Translations under genes and position numbers: made by a program
Assembly: GCA_036924085.1 (NCBI GenBank)
Contig: JAVGWX010000012.1
Span: forward strand, 3,959,249 to 4,023,248
Direction of reading: 5' to 3'
Length of the DNA: 64,000 bases
From: Ariolimax columbianus
Taxonomy: Eukaryota > Mollusca > Gastropoda > Stylommatophora > Arionidae
In this document: one piece after another, positions 1 through 10,800 of the stretch
Layout: each line of letters opens with the position of its first letter
Numbering within the stretch: the stretch's first letter is position 1
The notes under the pieces: model-generated
Told to the model about the DNA's origin: nothing
The model's input: the letters and a program-made list of their open reading frames with translations, nothing else
Database searches by the model: none

Positions 1-78
1 GAGTGCTAACACGTGACAACATAGATTTGTCAAAGCACTAAGACACACTGGTTCCAACATTTATAATACTGCGATTTT

Positions 79-146
79 TAACCTACACACATAAACTCTC
101 TAACCTACACACATAAACTCTCTAACCTACACACATAAACTCTCTA
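79..146. repeat. 22-bp tandem repeat, 3 copies
   Basis: Three near-identical 22-bp units starting taacctacacac. The rest of 147-392 shows nothing recognisable apart from a T-run near 350. Confidence 0.9.
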
Positions 147-392
147 ATTCACGCTACTTGTAATCTTATCCTATGGTCGTTGTTTTTGTAACGTTATACC
201 CAGAGACATGTTATGAATATTGCACGTATGTTCATCTGGTCAAACCTACTCTCAGGTTTTTTATCTCTTGGTCCAACTGAACATGCTTCTGTTTCTTCTA
301 TTCGCCGACTGGTTTTTAAGAACAATTCTTTCTTTATCACTCGGATCTTCTGTTTTTTTTTTTTTTGCTTAGATGTTTGCCTCACTAGTTTC

Positions 393-600
393 TACTGGCG
401 GAAGCGCGCCATTTTCCACCCAGACCGTAGTCAATTGGGCGATATCAGGACGCATAAACCAGTGCTTGGATGCATGTGTGCATCTGTATGTACCTATGCT
501 AGGTTTGTGCGCCCTCAGAAGCTAGCCCAACCAAAGTGCAATGGAAGGGCTTTACCACGAGGGCGCGTGTGAAAGTTGTGCAAGGGTGTGACTGTAGGAC
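393..600 (+). repeat. Dispersed repeat R3, copy 1
   Basis: This stretch aligns over about 200 bp with 36590-36780. Shared blocks include tactggcgga, ggcgatatcaggacg, tgtatgtacctatg and aaatggaagggc-type segments. No coding potential or RNA-gene boxes were recognised, so the class is unknown. Confidence 0.75.
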
Positions 601-884
601 AGAGTCAAATGAAACAGAGTGAGGAGAGAAGAGAGAGAAGAGTGGCCCCCAGGGTAGAAGACCTCTCGGATCTTCTGTTACTGGCGCTTCTTGCGAAAAT
701 ATACAGCCCCTTGACTAACAACTGAAGGAATGTGTCTACAGTGAGACAGAATTCGTAAACATGGTTTCTTATTGACCGACTTTAATTTAATTCTAGAAAA
801 CGAGTTAGAATACTTTTGTAATAGAAGATTTTTTTGTGAAACTACTTGACGGCTAATGAATTTGTCTACTGCGAAATTGAATTC

Positions 885-1878
885 CTGAAGATTGTTTCTC
901 TTGAGTTGTTTCCCTTCTAGCCTTAATTGACCGTGAAGATGGGTTTCTATTGAGTTTGTTTCTCTTCTAGCCTTAATTGACCGTGAAGATGGGTTTCTCT
1001 TGAGTTGTTTCTCTTCTAGCCTTAATTGACCGTGAAGATGGGTTTCTATTGAGTTTGTTTCTCTTCTAGCCTTAATTGACCGTGAAGATGGGTTTCTCTT
1101 GAGTTGTTTCTCTTCTAGCCTTAATTGACCGGGAAGATGGGTTTCTCTTGAGTTGTTTCTCTTCTAGCCTTAATTGACCGTGAAGATGGGTTTCTCTTGA
1201 GTTGTTTCTCTTCTAGCCTTAATTGACCGTGAAGATGGGTTTCTCTTGAGTTGTTTCTCTTCTAGCCTTAATTGACCGGGAAGATGGGTTTCTCTTGAGT
1301 TGTTTCTCTTCTAGCCTTAATTGACCGGGAAGATGGGTTTCTCTTGAGTTGTTTCTCTTCTAGCCTTAATTGACCGTGAAGATGGGTTTCTCTTGAGTTG
1401 TTTCTCTTCTAGCCTTAATTGACCGTGAAGATGGGTTTCTTTTGAGTTGTTTCTCTTCTAGCGTTAATTGACCGGGAAGATGGGTTTCTCTTGAGTTGTT
1501 TCTCTTCTAGCCTTAATTGACCGTGAAGATGGGTTTCTCTTGAGTTGTTTCTCTTCTAGCCTTAATTGACCGGGAAGATGGGTTTCTCTTGAGTTGTTTC
1601 TCTTCTAGCCTTAATTGACCGGGAAGATTGGTTTCTCTTGAGTTGTTTCTCTTCTAGCCTTAATTGACCGTGAAGATGGGTTTCTCTTGAGTTGTTTCTC
1701 TTCTAGCCTTAATTGACCGTGAAGATGGGTTTCTTTTGAGTTGTTTCTCTTCTAGCGTTAATTGACCGGGAAGATGGGTTTCTCTTGAGTTGTTTCTCTT
1801 CTAGCCTTAATTGACCGTGAAGATGGGTTTCTCTTGAGTTGTTTCTCTTCTAGCCTTAATTGACCGCGAAGATGGGCT
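885..1878. repeat. 49-bp minisatellite, about 20 copies
   Basis: The unit reads gggtttctcttgagttgttt, then ctcttctagccttaattgac, then cg[t/g]gaagat. Variants are single bases (cttctagcg, cgggaag) plus a few 50-bp units (ctattgagtttg) near the left end. 1879-2420 holds nothing recognised. Confidence 0.95.
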
Positions 1879-2479
1879 AGACTTAATTGTCTCTGAGTTT
1901 AATTCAACTACTTGTATTATAAAGTTACTGATGATCCATACGTGAACTTCTTGTCTTGCCTTGTCAAATGTGATGGTCTCGTAGTGTTTCCACTCGTGTA
2001 GTGCGTGAGGCCGTTTCTCTTGTTACTAATGAATTATGGAATCACCAAAGCCTAATTTTAAACATCCCTTTGTCGGTATATAAGCTTGAATAAATATTTC
2101 TTATCTGGGCGTCTCCCGCGCACAATCTCTCGTAGCCTATTGGTCAATCTCGCAAGTCACGCGATGCTTTCTACCAATTCGGCCAGGTACTAGCTCTGCG
2201 CGGGTTATTGAGCTTCCTGTACAGGCATGTGTGTCCAGGTTTTGGCGGGATAGTCAGACTACCTGGAATAACTATGGTGTACTCAGTATGTTTAAATATG
2301 CTAATTTATTCTAGCCTTGGCTCAGCTGACCAGACTTAGACCGCTACTTTGTTCTCGGGCAGACATCCTGTAAATTGATATTCACACAACCAGAACCATC
2401 AACAATACTGAAAAGAAAAAATGATAAACCGGCCGTGTCTAGAAAAAGGAAGAAATCGAGGTGAATATAAGCTAATCAA

Positions 2480-2770
2480 CGAAAAGGATAAATTAGACTA
2501 TAACAGTTTATTTTTCAGAATCCAGTCGCCTACCAGAAAAATAGGGCACAGCCACAAATTAATTTCAGTAAGGTCCCGATTAGATACTAAGTCGGGGGCT
2601 GGTGAATGTTTGGAATGCATTGCCACAGGAAATTGTGGGAGCAGGGCCAATTAATGCATTCAAGAATAGACTGGATGCGCACACGTACTTTTAGAACAAG
2701 TGAATGTTAAAGAAACTGGTTGTATGCAAACTCTGCAGAGTCTTGTAAACCAGTGTAAAGACGTTAAATT
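2480..2770 (+). mobile_element. CR1/L2-like LINE 3'-terminal fragment
   Basis: The first frame reads a RKIGHSHKL-type motif. After a frameshift, 2602-2694 reads VNVWNALPQEIVGAG then PINAFKNRLDAHTYF and a stop. This R-x-H-x-x-K-L ... W-N-x-L-P ... F-K-N-R-L-D series is the standard C-terminal end of CR1/L2-type reverse transcriptase ORFs. A related copy lies at 60690-60960. It is a 5'-truncated, frameshifted dead fragment. Confidence 0.85.
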
Positions 2771-2929
2771 AAGTTGTGTACTTGTTTTGTATGTGATTAT
2801 AATAATTATTTTTCAGGAAAGGACAGACGGACGAAGGAAGGTATATGCAATGGCTGACGGTGAGAACTTTCAAATATGTCACTATTTTATCATACTTAGT
2901 AGCACGTCAATGCCGAAGTGATAACGTGA

Positions 2930-3060
2930 CCCGAAAGGGGAGCAAATAATAGAAACACTGTAACCTGCCATGCATGTCATAGAGGTGACTTATGTGGGTT
3001 GTACATGAAACTGACTGCCTCATCCTGTATACATTTTTGATCCACAGACGCTTCATCAAA
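2930..3060 (+). repeat. Dispersed repeat R4 copy
   Basis: Contains the R4 core: a gggagca...atag start, aacactgtaacctgccatgc, then a gtcatagaggtgact block and a cctcatcctgta end. The same order of blocks recurs at about ten places in the window. Confidence 0.75.
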
Positions 3061-3066
3061 TTGTAT

Positions 3067-3192
3067 GAAGACACTACAATCAATAAACACACGAGACACA
3101 GATTGGATGAAGACACTACAATCAATAAACACACGAGACACAGATTGGATGAAGACACTACAATCAATAAACACACGAGACACAGATTGGAA
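3067..3192. repeat. 42-bp tandem repeat, 3 copies
   Basis: Three essentially identical units beginning gaagacactacaatcaataa. They abut the R4 copy. 3200-3490 shows nothing recognised. Confidence 0.95.
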
Positions 3193-3493
3193 AGTTTCGA
3201 AATTGTAAGCAGGTCCACCAGAGAGGGGGAACTGAGATGAAAGAATATAAGTGTGTATAACTAACGAGCTATAGGAACAATCAGGATCTACACTACATGA
3301 GAGGGACTGATCGCCAGTGAGTCTGCCTTGAGTGTAGTGACGTCGTTTCTTGATAAAACATGACTGAACAGGTCAACGTGTGATGGCATCTTCGTATTCA
3401 AGACCTATGCTCAACAGGGAGCTGAGATGGTTTTGGTTGACTATTGATTGATGAGTAATACTTATTTCTCCTTCACGCTGGCTACTTGAAATA

Positions 3494-4078
3494 GTTGTCA
3501 TGTGTTAGGAAGAGGCCCTTGAAGTAAGTGTCAGGTGTTAGGAAGAGGCCCTTGAAGTAAGTGTCAGGTGTTAGGAAGAGGCCCTTGAAGTAAGTGTCAG
3601 GTGTTAGGAAGAGGCCCTTGAAGTAAGTGTCAGGTGTTAGGAAGAGGCCCTTGAAGTAAGTGTCAGGTGTTAGGAAGAGGCCCTTGAAGTGTCAGGTGTT
3701 AGGAAGAGGCCCTTGAAGTAAGTGTCAGGTGTTAGGAAGAGGCCCTTGAAGTAAGTGTCAGGTGTTAGGAAGAGGCCCTTGGAGTAAGTGTCAGGTGTTA
3801 GGGAGAGGCCATTGGAGTAAGGTGTTAGAAAGATGCCCTTGAAGTAAGTGTCCGGTGTTAGAAAGAGGCCATTGGAGTAAGGTGTTAGAAAGAGGCCCTT
3901 GAAGTAAGTGCCAGGTATAAGGAAGAAGCCCTTGAAGTAAGTGAAGTGTTAGAAAGAGGCCCTTGAAGTAAGTGAAGTGTTAGAAAGAGGCCCTTGGAGT
4001 AAATGTCAGGTGTTAGGAAGAGGCCCTTGGAGTAAGTGCCAGATTTTAGGGAGAGGCCTTGGAGTAAGTGTCAGGTGA
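3494..4078. repeat. 33-bp minisatellite, about 17 copies
   Basis: Unit aggaagaggcccttgaagta plus agtgtcaggtgtt. The left two thirds are nearly perfect. The right third is degenerate, with units lacking the gtgtc block (for example ggagtaaggtgtta). Confidence 0.95.
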
Positions 4079-4214
4079 ATGACCGTATTTGATTGTCTTT
4101 TTCAGCTAAGCACGACAGCAAAGGTCAAACGAAAGGTCAAGGTTGGAAGTCTGCTAAAACGCAAGGTGAAGGAGATGAGAACCATCGCTTGGTTGCTAAA
4201 GGCGATTTGTGTTC

Positions 4215-4535
4215 TCTCTCTCAGACTTTCTTTCCCTCTCTTTCTCTCGCTCTCTCTCAGACTCTCTTTCTCCCACTCGCTCCTAGACTCTCTTTCCCCT
4301 CTTTTACCCGCTCTCTTTCAGACTCTCTTTCCCCTTCTTTCTCCTGCTCTCTCTTAGACTCTCTTTCCCCCTCTTTCACCCGCTCTCTTTCAGACTCTCT
4401 TTCCCCCTCTTTCACCCGCTCTCTTTCAGACTCTCTTTCCCCTCTTTCTCCCGCTCTCTTTCAGACTCTCTTTCCCCTCTTTCTCTCTCAGACTCTCTTT
4501 CCCCCTCTTTCTCCCGCTCTCTCCCGTCTCATTGG
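4215..4535. repeat. Pyrimidine-rich CT minisatellite
   Basis: Pure C/T-rich run with an irregular unit of about 35 bp (ctctctttcccc...cccgctctctttcaga). Polypyrimidine on the plus strand for over 300 bp. An open frame through it is a by-product of the repeat. Confidence 0.9.
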
Positions 4536-4764
4536 GCGAGCCCTGTCTGTATGTGTGAGGACATTATCAAGGTCATATATGTATGGGGTGAGCATACAGA
4601 CATCGACAGGTATGGTTCACATACCGCACTGGATCAAAGACAAGAACAAAGCTTACATCAGGATCAATACGTCTTCATCGGGGACAATGGCTAATAAGAG
4701 CAACTAGTGCGAGCACACCATCTTGATGTAACTTTTCACCAGTACAAGAATGGAGATGGGCGCA

Positions 4765-4880
4765 GTGACTGCAGCTCTAAGATAGGAATCTGGCATCTAT
4801 TAAGTAGCTTGGACACCAGTTATCTGGGTTCGATTCTCAGTGATCAAAGATCAAAATGTGATGTTTTGGCCCGAATAACA
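4765..4880 (+). mobile_element. tRNA-derived SINE remnant
   Basis: A box-B-like gggttcgattctc at about 4827-4839 follows a degenerate tRNA-like stretch, and a ttttggcccga block follows. The same order (box B, ctcagt, then ggcccga) is seen at 18855-18965, which suggests one SINE family. Box A is weak. Confidence 0.5.
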
Positions 4881-4960
4881 CAGACAATCGCGGCGCTTGC
4901 ACGGCTAATCAAAATCTGGCAAGATAAACAGCAATATGCACGAAAATCAGATTAATGCGT
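4850..4960 (+). mobile_element. LINE reverse-transcriptase scrap
   Basis: The plus frame reads LARITQTIAALARLIKIWQD, which resembles the I-A-Q-T-x-A-A-L-x-x-L-x-x-I-W segment near the C-terminal end of RTE-like LINE ORFs. Very short and truncated on both sides. 4960-5440 holds no other recognised element. Confidence 0.45.
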
Positions 4961-5449
4961 AGGCGCATCAAACCGGCAGGTCATCTACTGTCCTGGTCAT
5001 GGCGGGGCTCAGGGCTGACATCCAGACTTGACAGGCACCAATTATTGGTAAACTAAATGTGGATAGAAGTGACATTTTGAAGTCTATCAATGTCCGCCCA
5101 TTGGAAGGTGGCACCAAAAAAGAGGAATAAACATTTGACAGGCTGTAGAACTTTTAAATCAAACAAGATTCAAGTGGACTGGGGCGCAAGAAAGGACGGA
5201 GCAGGTGAGCGCAAGATAGGACGGAGCAGGTGTGCGCAACCAGCGAGCTGTAGGTGCTATCAGCGCCCACATAATGAACAATCTACTGAGAGAGGCTGAG
5301 CACCTGTATGTATGCCAGGAGTGCAGTGAACTTGATTCTTGGAAACATAACTTAATAAAAGCACATCAGAGAAACAGATCTACACATCGAATAGATGCTC
5401 GGCTCAGGATGGATGTGGACAGTCAGCCATGTTGGGCTGAAGTCGCGGC

Positions 5450-5935
5450 AATGTGTATATGGGTGTATGTGTGTGCGTGTGTATGTGCATGCGTGTATGT
5501 GTGCGTGTGTATGTGCATGCGTGTGATCATGCGCGTGTGTGTGTATGCGTGTGTGTGATCATGCGTGAATGCGTGTGTGTATGTTTGAGCATACGTGAGT
5601 ACGTATGTGTGTATGATCATGCGTGTGCGTGTGATCATGCGTGCGTGTGTGTGATCATGCGTGAATGCGTGGGTGTGTGTGTGAGCATGCGTGTGTGTGT
5701 ATGATCATGCGTGTGCGTGTGATCATGCGTGCGTGTGTGTATGTGTGATCATGCATGAATGCGTGTGTGTGTATGAGAGAGCATGCGTGAGTGCGTGTGT
5801 GTGATCATGCGTGTGTGTGTGTGATATGCGTGAGTGCATGTCTGTGTGTATGTGTGCGTGTGTGTATATGTGCATGCGTGTGCGTGTGATCATACATGCG
5901 TGTATGTGTGCGTGTGTGTTTAGCGCACGCGCGTC
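5450..5935. repeat. GT-rich microsatellite with atcatgcgtg motif
   Basis: About 480 bp of (gt)n interleaved with gatcatgcgtg and gcatgcgtg segments, alternating purine-pyrimidine throughout. Such tracts can adopt Z-DNA. The nearby long open frames are artefacts of the repeat. Confidence 0.9.
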
Positions 5936-6279
5936 TGTGTGCGTCCGTGCCGAAGTAAAGTGTCGCTTTTTGTATGTGACTCTTAATGACGTGATGAAAA
6001 CATGTCCCTGTCTCTCACTCTTTCTTCGTCTCGCTTATGAAACCCTTTCGATATGAAATGACTAAACTTCAGATCCCTAATGTACTTCCCATTCATCTGT
6101 AACTGCTATCGTTAAACGACAACAGATGATAGCAATGGCTGGGCACGCACAACTCCAAACCACAGATCAAGTCAAACGTTCAATGATCAACACATTCAGA
6201 CTAGTCCATGCCACGATGGATAAATCCCTGCTCATGCTTCAATATGATCAGTTTAGGAGCAGTGTCCTAGAGACCTTCT

Positions 6280-6960
6280 ACAGAACCCACAGAAACTTCT
6301 TACGGAACCCGCAGAGACCTCTCACGAAACCCTGGAGTTGAATGTAACCGCTAGAGACCTCTAGTGGGGTCATTAGAGACCTACGAAACCCATAGAAACC
6401 TCTCACAAAACACTAGTTGATTGTAACCTCTAGAGACCATTCGCGAAACCATAGAGTTGAGTGTTGCCCCCAGAGACTTCAAGTGGGTCCCCTAAAGATC
6501 TCTCACGAAACCCCTAGAGTTGAGTGTTGCCCCCAGAGACTTCAAGTGGGTCCCCTCAAGATCTCTCACGAAACCCCTAGAGTTGAGTGTTGCCCCCAGA
6601 GACTTCAAGTGGGTCCCCTCAAGATCTCTCACGAAACCCCTAGAGGCCTCTCGCAAAACCCTAGAGTTGAGTGTTGTCCCCAGAGACCTCGAGTGGGTCC
6701 CATAGAGACCTTTCGCGAAACCCTAGAGTTGAGTGTTGTTCCCAGAGACCTCGAGTGGGTCTCATAGAGACCTTTCACGAAACCCTAGAGTTGAGTGCTG
6801 TCCCCAGAGACCTCGAGTGGGTCCCCTCGAGACCTCTCACGAAACCCTAGAGTTGAGTGTTGTCCCCAGAGACCTCGAGTGGGTCCCAGAGACCTCACAC
6901 TGTAGAGACCTCACACTGTACCCTAGAGACCTCACACTGTACCCTAGAGACCTATCCCAG
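6280..6960. repeat. About 64-bp minisatellite, roughly 9 copies
   Basis: Degenerate unit containing cctagagttgagtgttgccc, cagagac and gtgggtccc blocks. Units at 6440-6640 are close to identical and outer units drift. The right end passes into shorter acctcacactgtacc repeats. Confidence 0.9.
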
Positions 6961-7065
6961 AACCTTGCGGACTAGCAGAATCCTGATTTAGAAATCCTAT
7001 TGTTGAACTTTTTCTGGTAGCAGATCCAGCAAATCTATTTTATATGATATAACGCAGGCAGTCCA

Positions 7066-7375
7066 AGATGGACACCACATGTGACAGGAATGATGATACC
7101 ACATGTCAACACGTGACAGGAATAATGACACCACATGTCAACACGTGACATAAATGATGACACCACATGTCAACATGTGACAGGAATGATGACACCACAT
7201 CTCAACACGTGATAGGAATAATGACACCACATGTCAACACGTGACAGAAATGATGACACCACATCTCAACACGTGATAGGAATAATGACACCACATGTCA
7301 ACACGTGACAGAAATGATGACACCACGTGTTTACGGCACGCGACATAAATAATGTCACCACTCATGACCACGCGA
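7066..7375. repeat. 32-bp minisatellite, about 9 copies
   Basis: Unit gacaccacatgtcaacacgt plus gacaggaatgat, with acatctcaac and gtgatagg variants. It ends 215 bp before the first exon of the plus-strand gene. Confidence 0.95.
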
Positions 7376-7589
7376 CTTGAATGGCCCCTTGAAGAAAAGG
7401 AGAGAAATCAAACGACTGGACAAAGACCTGATCATGAAGAAACAAAGGATAGATACACATTGAGCATGTTCCACATTTGATTCTATGAGTTGTTATTAAT
7501 AAAAGGACGTGTTATGTGGTTGCACGGCCATTCCTCCGTCAAAAGACACATTAACACAAGCAATGATTTTACCATCTTTTTTCTTTCAG

Positions 7590-7827
7590 CTGCCACTTCT
7601 GCTCTTTGGATAAATATGGCACTCCCAGTTTTGGAACCGTCTAACAAAGCCATCCAAACGGTACATAACCGGAATGTTAGTCGCGGAGACGCAACACGTG
7701 CAGCCAAGAAGCGTGCGAGATCCTCCAAGGACGTATTTGGACTAGCAAAGAAATTACCAGCAGTATTGGTAGATGATGTCACGGGCAAGTTGGTTGCCAA
7801 GGCCACTAGTCTAGCAACAAGATGCCG
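7590..7827 (+). CDS. Exon of the plus-strand gene
   Basis: Bounded by a polypyrimidine tract with AG at 7588-7589 and a GTATGT donor at 7828. Coding from the ATG at 7616, or from the acceptor if an upstream coding exon exists, because that frame has no stop after 7590. Confidence 0.7.
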
Positions 7828-10800
7828 GTATGTTCTCGTAGCAATAAGTGCGCTTATATCTTGACCAGAATGACCTCATTCGTTGAGGTACGAAATCTAC
7901 CGTCCCTGCCTTACTTTAATAGGACTATTGGGGGGGGGGGGGGCCGCCCATCATTGCTGTTAATACCCTCGTAGGAAGCCTGCGCCAAATCATGTGCATG
8001 CTCTTGTAGTAGCGGCTTCTTGAATAGTTTGCTTGTAACATTGCCAGCTCCGTGTTCAGCCTCCCTTTTACTGTTTGTGTATTGTGGGTAGATACCTTGT
8101 GCTTTGGGGGCCCATGTTCAGCCTCCCTTTTACTGTTTGTGTATTGGGGGCCGATATCCGGTGCTGGGGACCCATGTTCCGCCTCCCTTTTACTGTTTGT
8201 GTATTGTGGGCCAATATCCTGTGCTGGGGGCCCATGTTCAGCCTCCCTTTTACTGTTTGTGTATTGTGGACCGATACCTTGTACTGGGGGTTGTTGTTGC
8301 CAATGCCCACAATGAGTAGGATTACCATTTTTGTGCGCCCCATAAAAACGTTGTGGCAGGTTGCAGTAGCTTTCCTCGCATCGTGAGCGGGCTGATGAAG
8401 GTTGAGTCCTCTAGACAGCTGTGCTATGCTTGGCGTCATCTATTACGTGATGCACGTCGATCCCATACCTCGTTAGCCAGGCTGCCATGAAAACTGCCTG
8501 TTTCCAGTTAGGACTACCAGGAAGTCTAGGCTGGGGCCTTGGCCAGTATATTTTGCCTGACCCTGACATGTCTGATCAAAGTCTGCTTCGGTGGGCGGCT
8601 GCTTTGTGTGTGTGTGTGTGTGTGTTGGTATATGTGTGTGTGAGGGTGGGTGTGGGTCGGTGTGTGCGTGCATGCGTGTGTGTGTGCGTGTGTGTGTGTG
8701 TGTGTGTGGGTGTGAGGTGCAACGCGCAAGTCAAGACGAAGTTTCTTACAGTCAACTCAATTCTTACAGACTAACCCAGGAAAACGACGCATCGAAAGTT
8801 GGAAACAGCTGACACAGGTTCCCTTGATCGAGTTACGGGAGGAACCTGCGCCTGGACATCCCTGCGCAACATGGAAGCCACTAAATAAATTTCTAACTGG
8901 TATATCACGATGCAGGAAAAACCTGAAAAGATGGGGATTCAGAGATGATGAAATATGCGAATGTGGAGTAACACAAGAACAGGACCATCTGCCCAAACCT
9001 CCCGGAGACGTGTAGTATGGGTGACCTGCTGAGTGACAGGGCAATCCACGTGGCTGAATACTGGAAGAATGAAGTGTGACGTAGTGCCTAGGACACGGAA
9101 AGTAAGTCAAGTAAGTAGCAGAATAGTGCATGAAAAATGAAATGCCAGAACTAGACAAAGATGAACTTCATGGACCCAAACGATGGGTTAGAACTAGACA
9201 AAGATGAACTTCATGGACCCAAACTATGGGTCAGAACTAGACGAAGATGGATTTCATGGACCCAAACGATGGACCAGAAATAGACAAAGATGGACTTCAT
9301 GAACCCAAACGATGGGCCAGAACTAGACAAAGGTGGACTTCATGGACCCAAACGATGGACCAGAACCAGACAAAGATGGACTTCATGGACCCAAACGATG
9401 GGCCAGAACTAGACAAAGGTGGACTTCATGGAGCCACCCGGTGAAAATAATGTATATAAGCTGGAGGATCAATAGACGGCAGGACAAAGACTTCCGAACA
9501 GTTGGTAGGTAGCTAATGCAGAGAGCGAGAAACATCAGCTGAAGTTGAGTAGTTAGAACAGAGAGATATAACACCACTAGAACAACAGAGGAGTCACCGA
9601 AGCAGACTCTAGGCACTGAGAGGGAAGATCTCGACCAAGCACTTGTAAGCATTTGACTATATGTGTTGTCCTGTTTATTCTACGCTTGACACCTTGTCAC
9701 AAATGACACTGACTTTTAAGTCAATGGAGTGGCATTCGACTGCATACTTGTTAGGAGACGTGTTACTTTAAACACGAAGCTGTCGTCGCGACAGCCCGTC
9801 GTAACAAAGTTGTTACCCTTGTCCTGAGACCTGCAGTAACAGGACCACTGTCGTCGACACGAGAACCCCTGTCACCAAGAGCGTTATTCCTGATTTGGAG
9901 AAACAACCACGGTACAAGAACCGCTGTAATCGTCGCAGTTACTGACTTGACGACGAAGAGAACCAAACGATCTAATCGCTGAAATCGTCTTCCTGACTTG
10001 AAGACGAGACAAGAGGGGCTTAAGACCTAGACGTTGCAGAAGCTGAGATGAAGAACAAGGCCATCAGACAAGCGAGGACCAGAAGATTGGAAGTGAAGTT
10101 AGATAGGATTGTATTAACTCAGAGTGAGACAGGACTGTGAATGGAACATTAGCTAGAGACAGGACTGTGAATGGAACATTAGCTAGAGACAGGACTGTGA
10201 ATGGAACATTAGCTAGAGACAGGACTGTGAATGGAACATTAGCTAGAGACAGGACTGTGAATGGAACATTAGCTAGAGACAGGACTGTGAATGGAACATT
10301 AGCTAGAGACAGGACTGTGAATGGAACATTAGCTAGAGACAGGACTGTGAATGGAACATTAGCTAGAGACAGGACTGTGAATGGAACATTAGCTAGAGAC
10401 AGGACTGTGAATGGAACATTAGCTAGAGACAGGACTGTGAATGGAACATTAGCTAGAGACAGGACTGTGAATGGAACATTAGCTAGAGACAGGACTGTGA
10501 ATGGAACATTAGCTAGAGACAGGACTGTGAATGGAACATTAGCTAGAGACAGGACTGTGAATGGAACATTAGCTAGAGACAGGACTGTGAATGGAACATT
10601 AGCTAGAGACAGGACTGTGAATGGAACATTAGCTAGAAATGATAAAGTGATAAGAACTGGGGTTAATTTAGTACAAGAGAAATACCTGTGCTATTTGCAC
10701 GAAACTCTTGAGAGACATTGAAGTTAGTTGATGAACAATAGAATACTATTCAGGAGCCTAGTTTATTGTTTTAATGCGTATGATGTTTGTATAATAAACA

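Noticed and set aside
4093..4707. 204-codon plus-strand frame
   Set aside because: Mostly the polypyrimidine repeat (Leu/Ser/Phe-rich). Only the first 40 codons could be an exon, and there is no good donor after them.
5450..5935. Frames of 71-108 codons in the GT-rich tract
   Set aside because: Alternating Cys/Val or His/Thr peptides from (GT)n are not genuine products.
9445..10124. Possible LTR (TATA-like element and later polyadenylation-like aataaac near 10793)
   Set aside because: No second LTR, primer-binding site, gag/pol sequence or target duplication could be seen.
10137..10721. 194-codon frame of [11 protein letters not shown] repeats
   Set aside because: Product of the 30-bp satellite; the only non-repeat part is about 25 codons with no homology signal.
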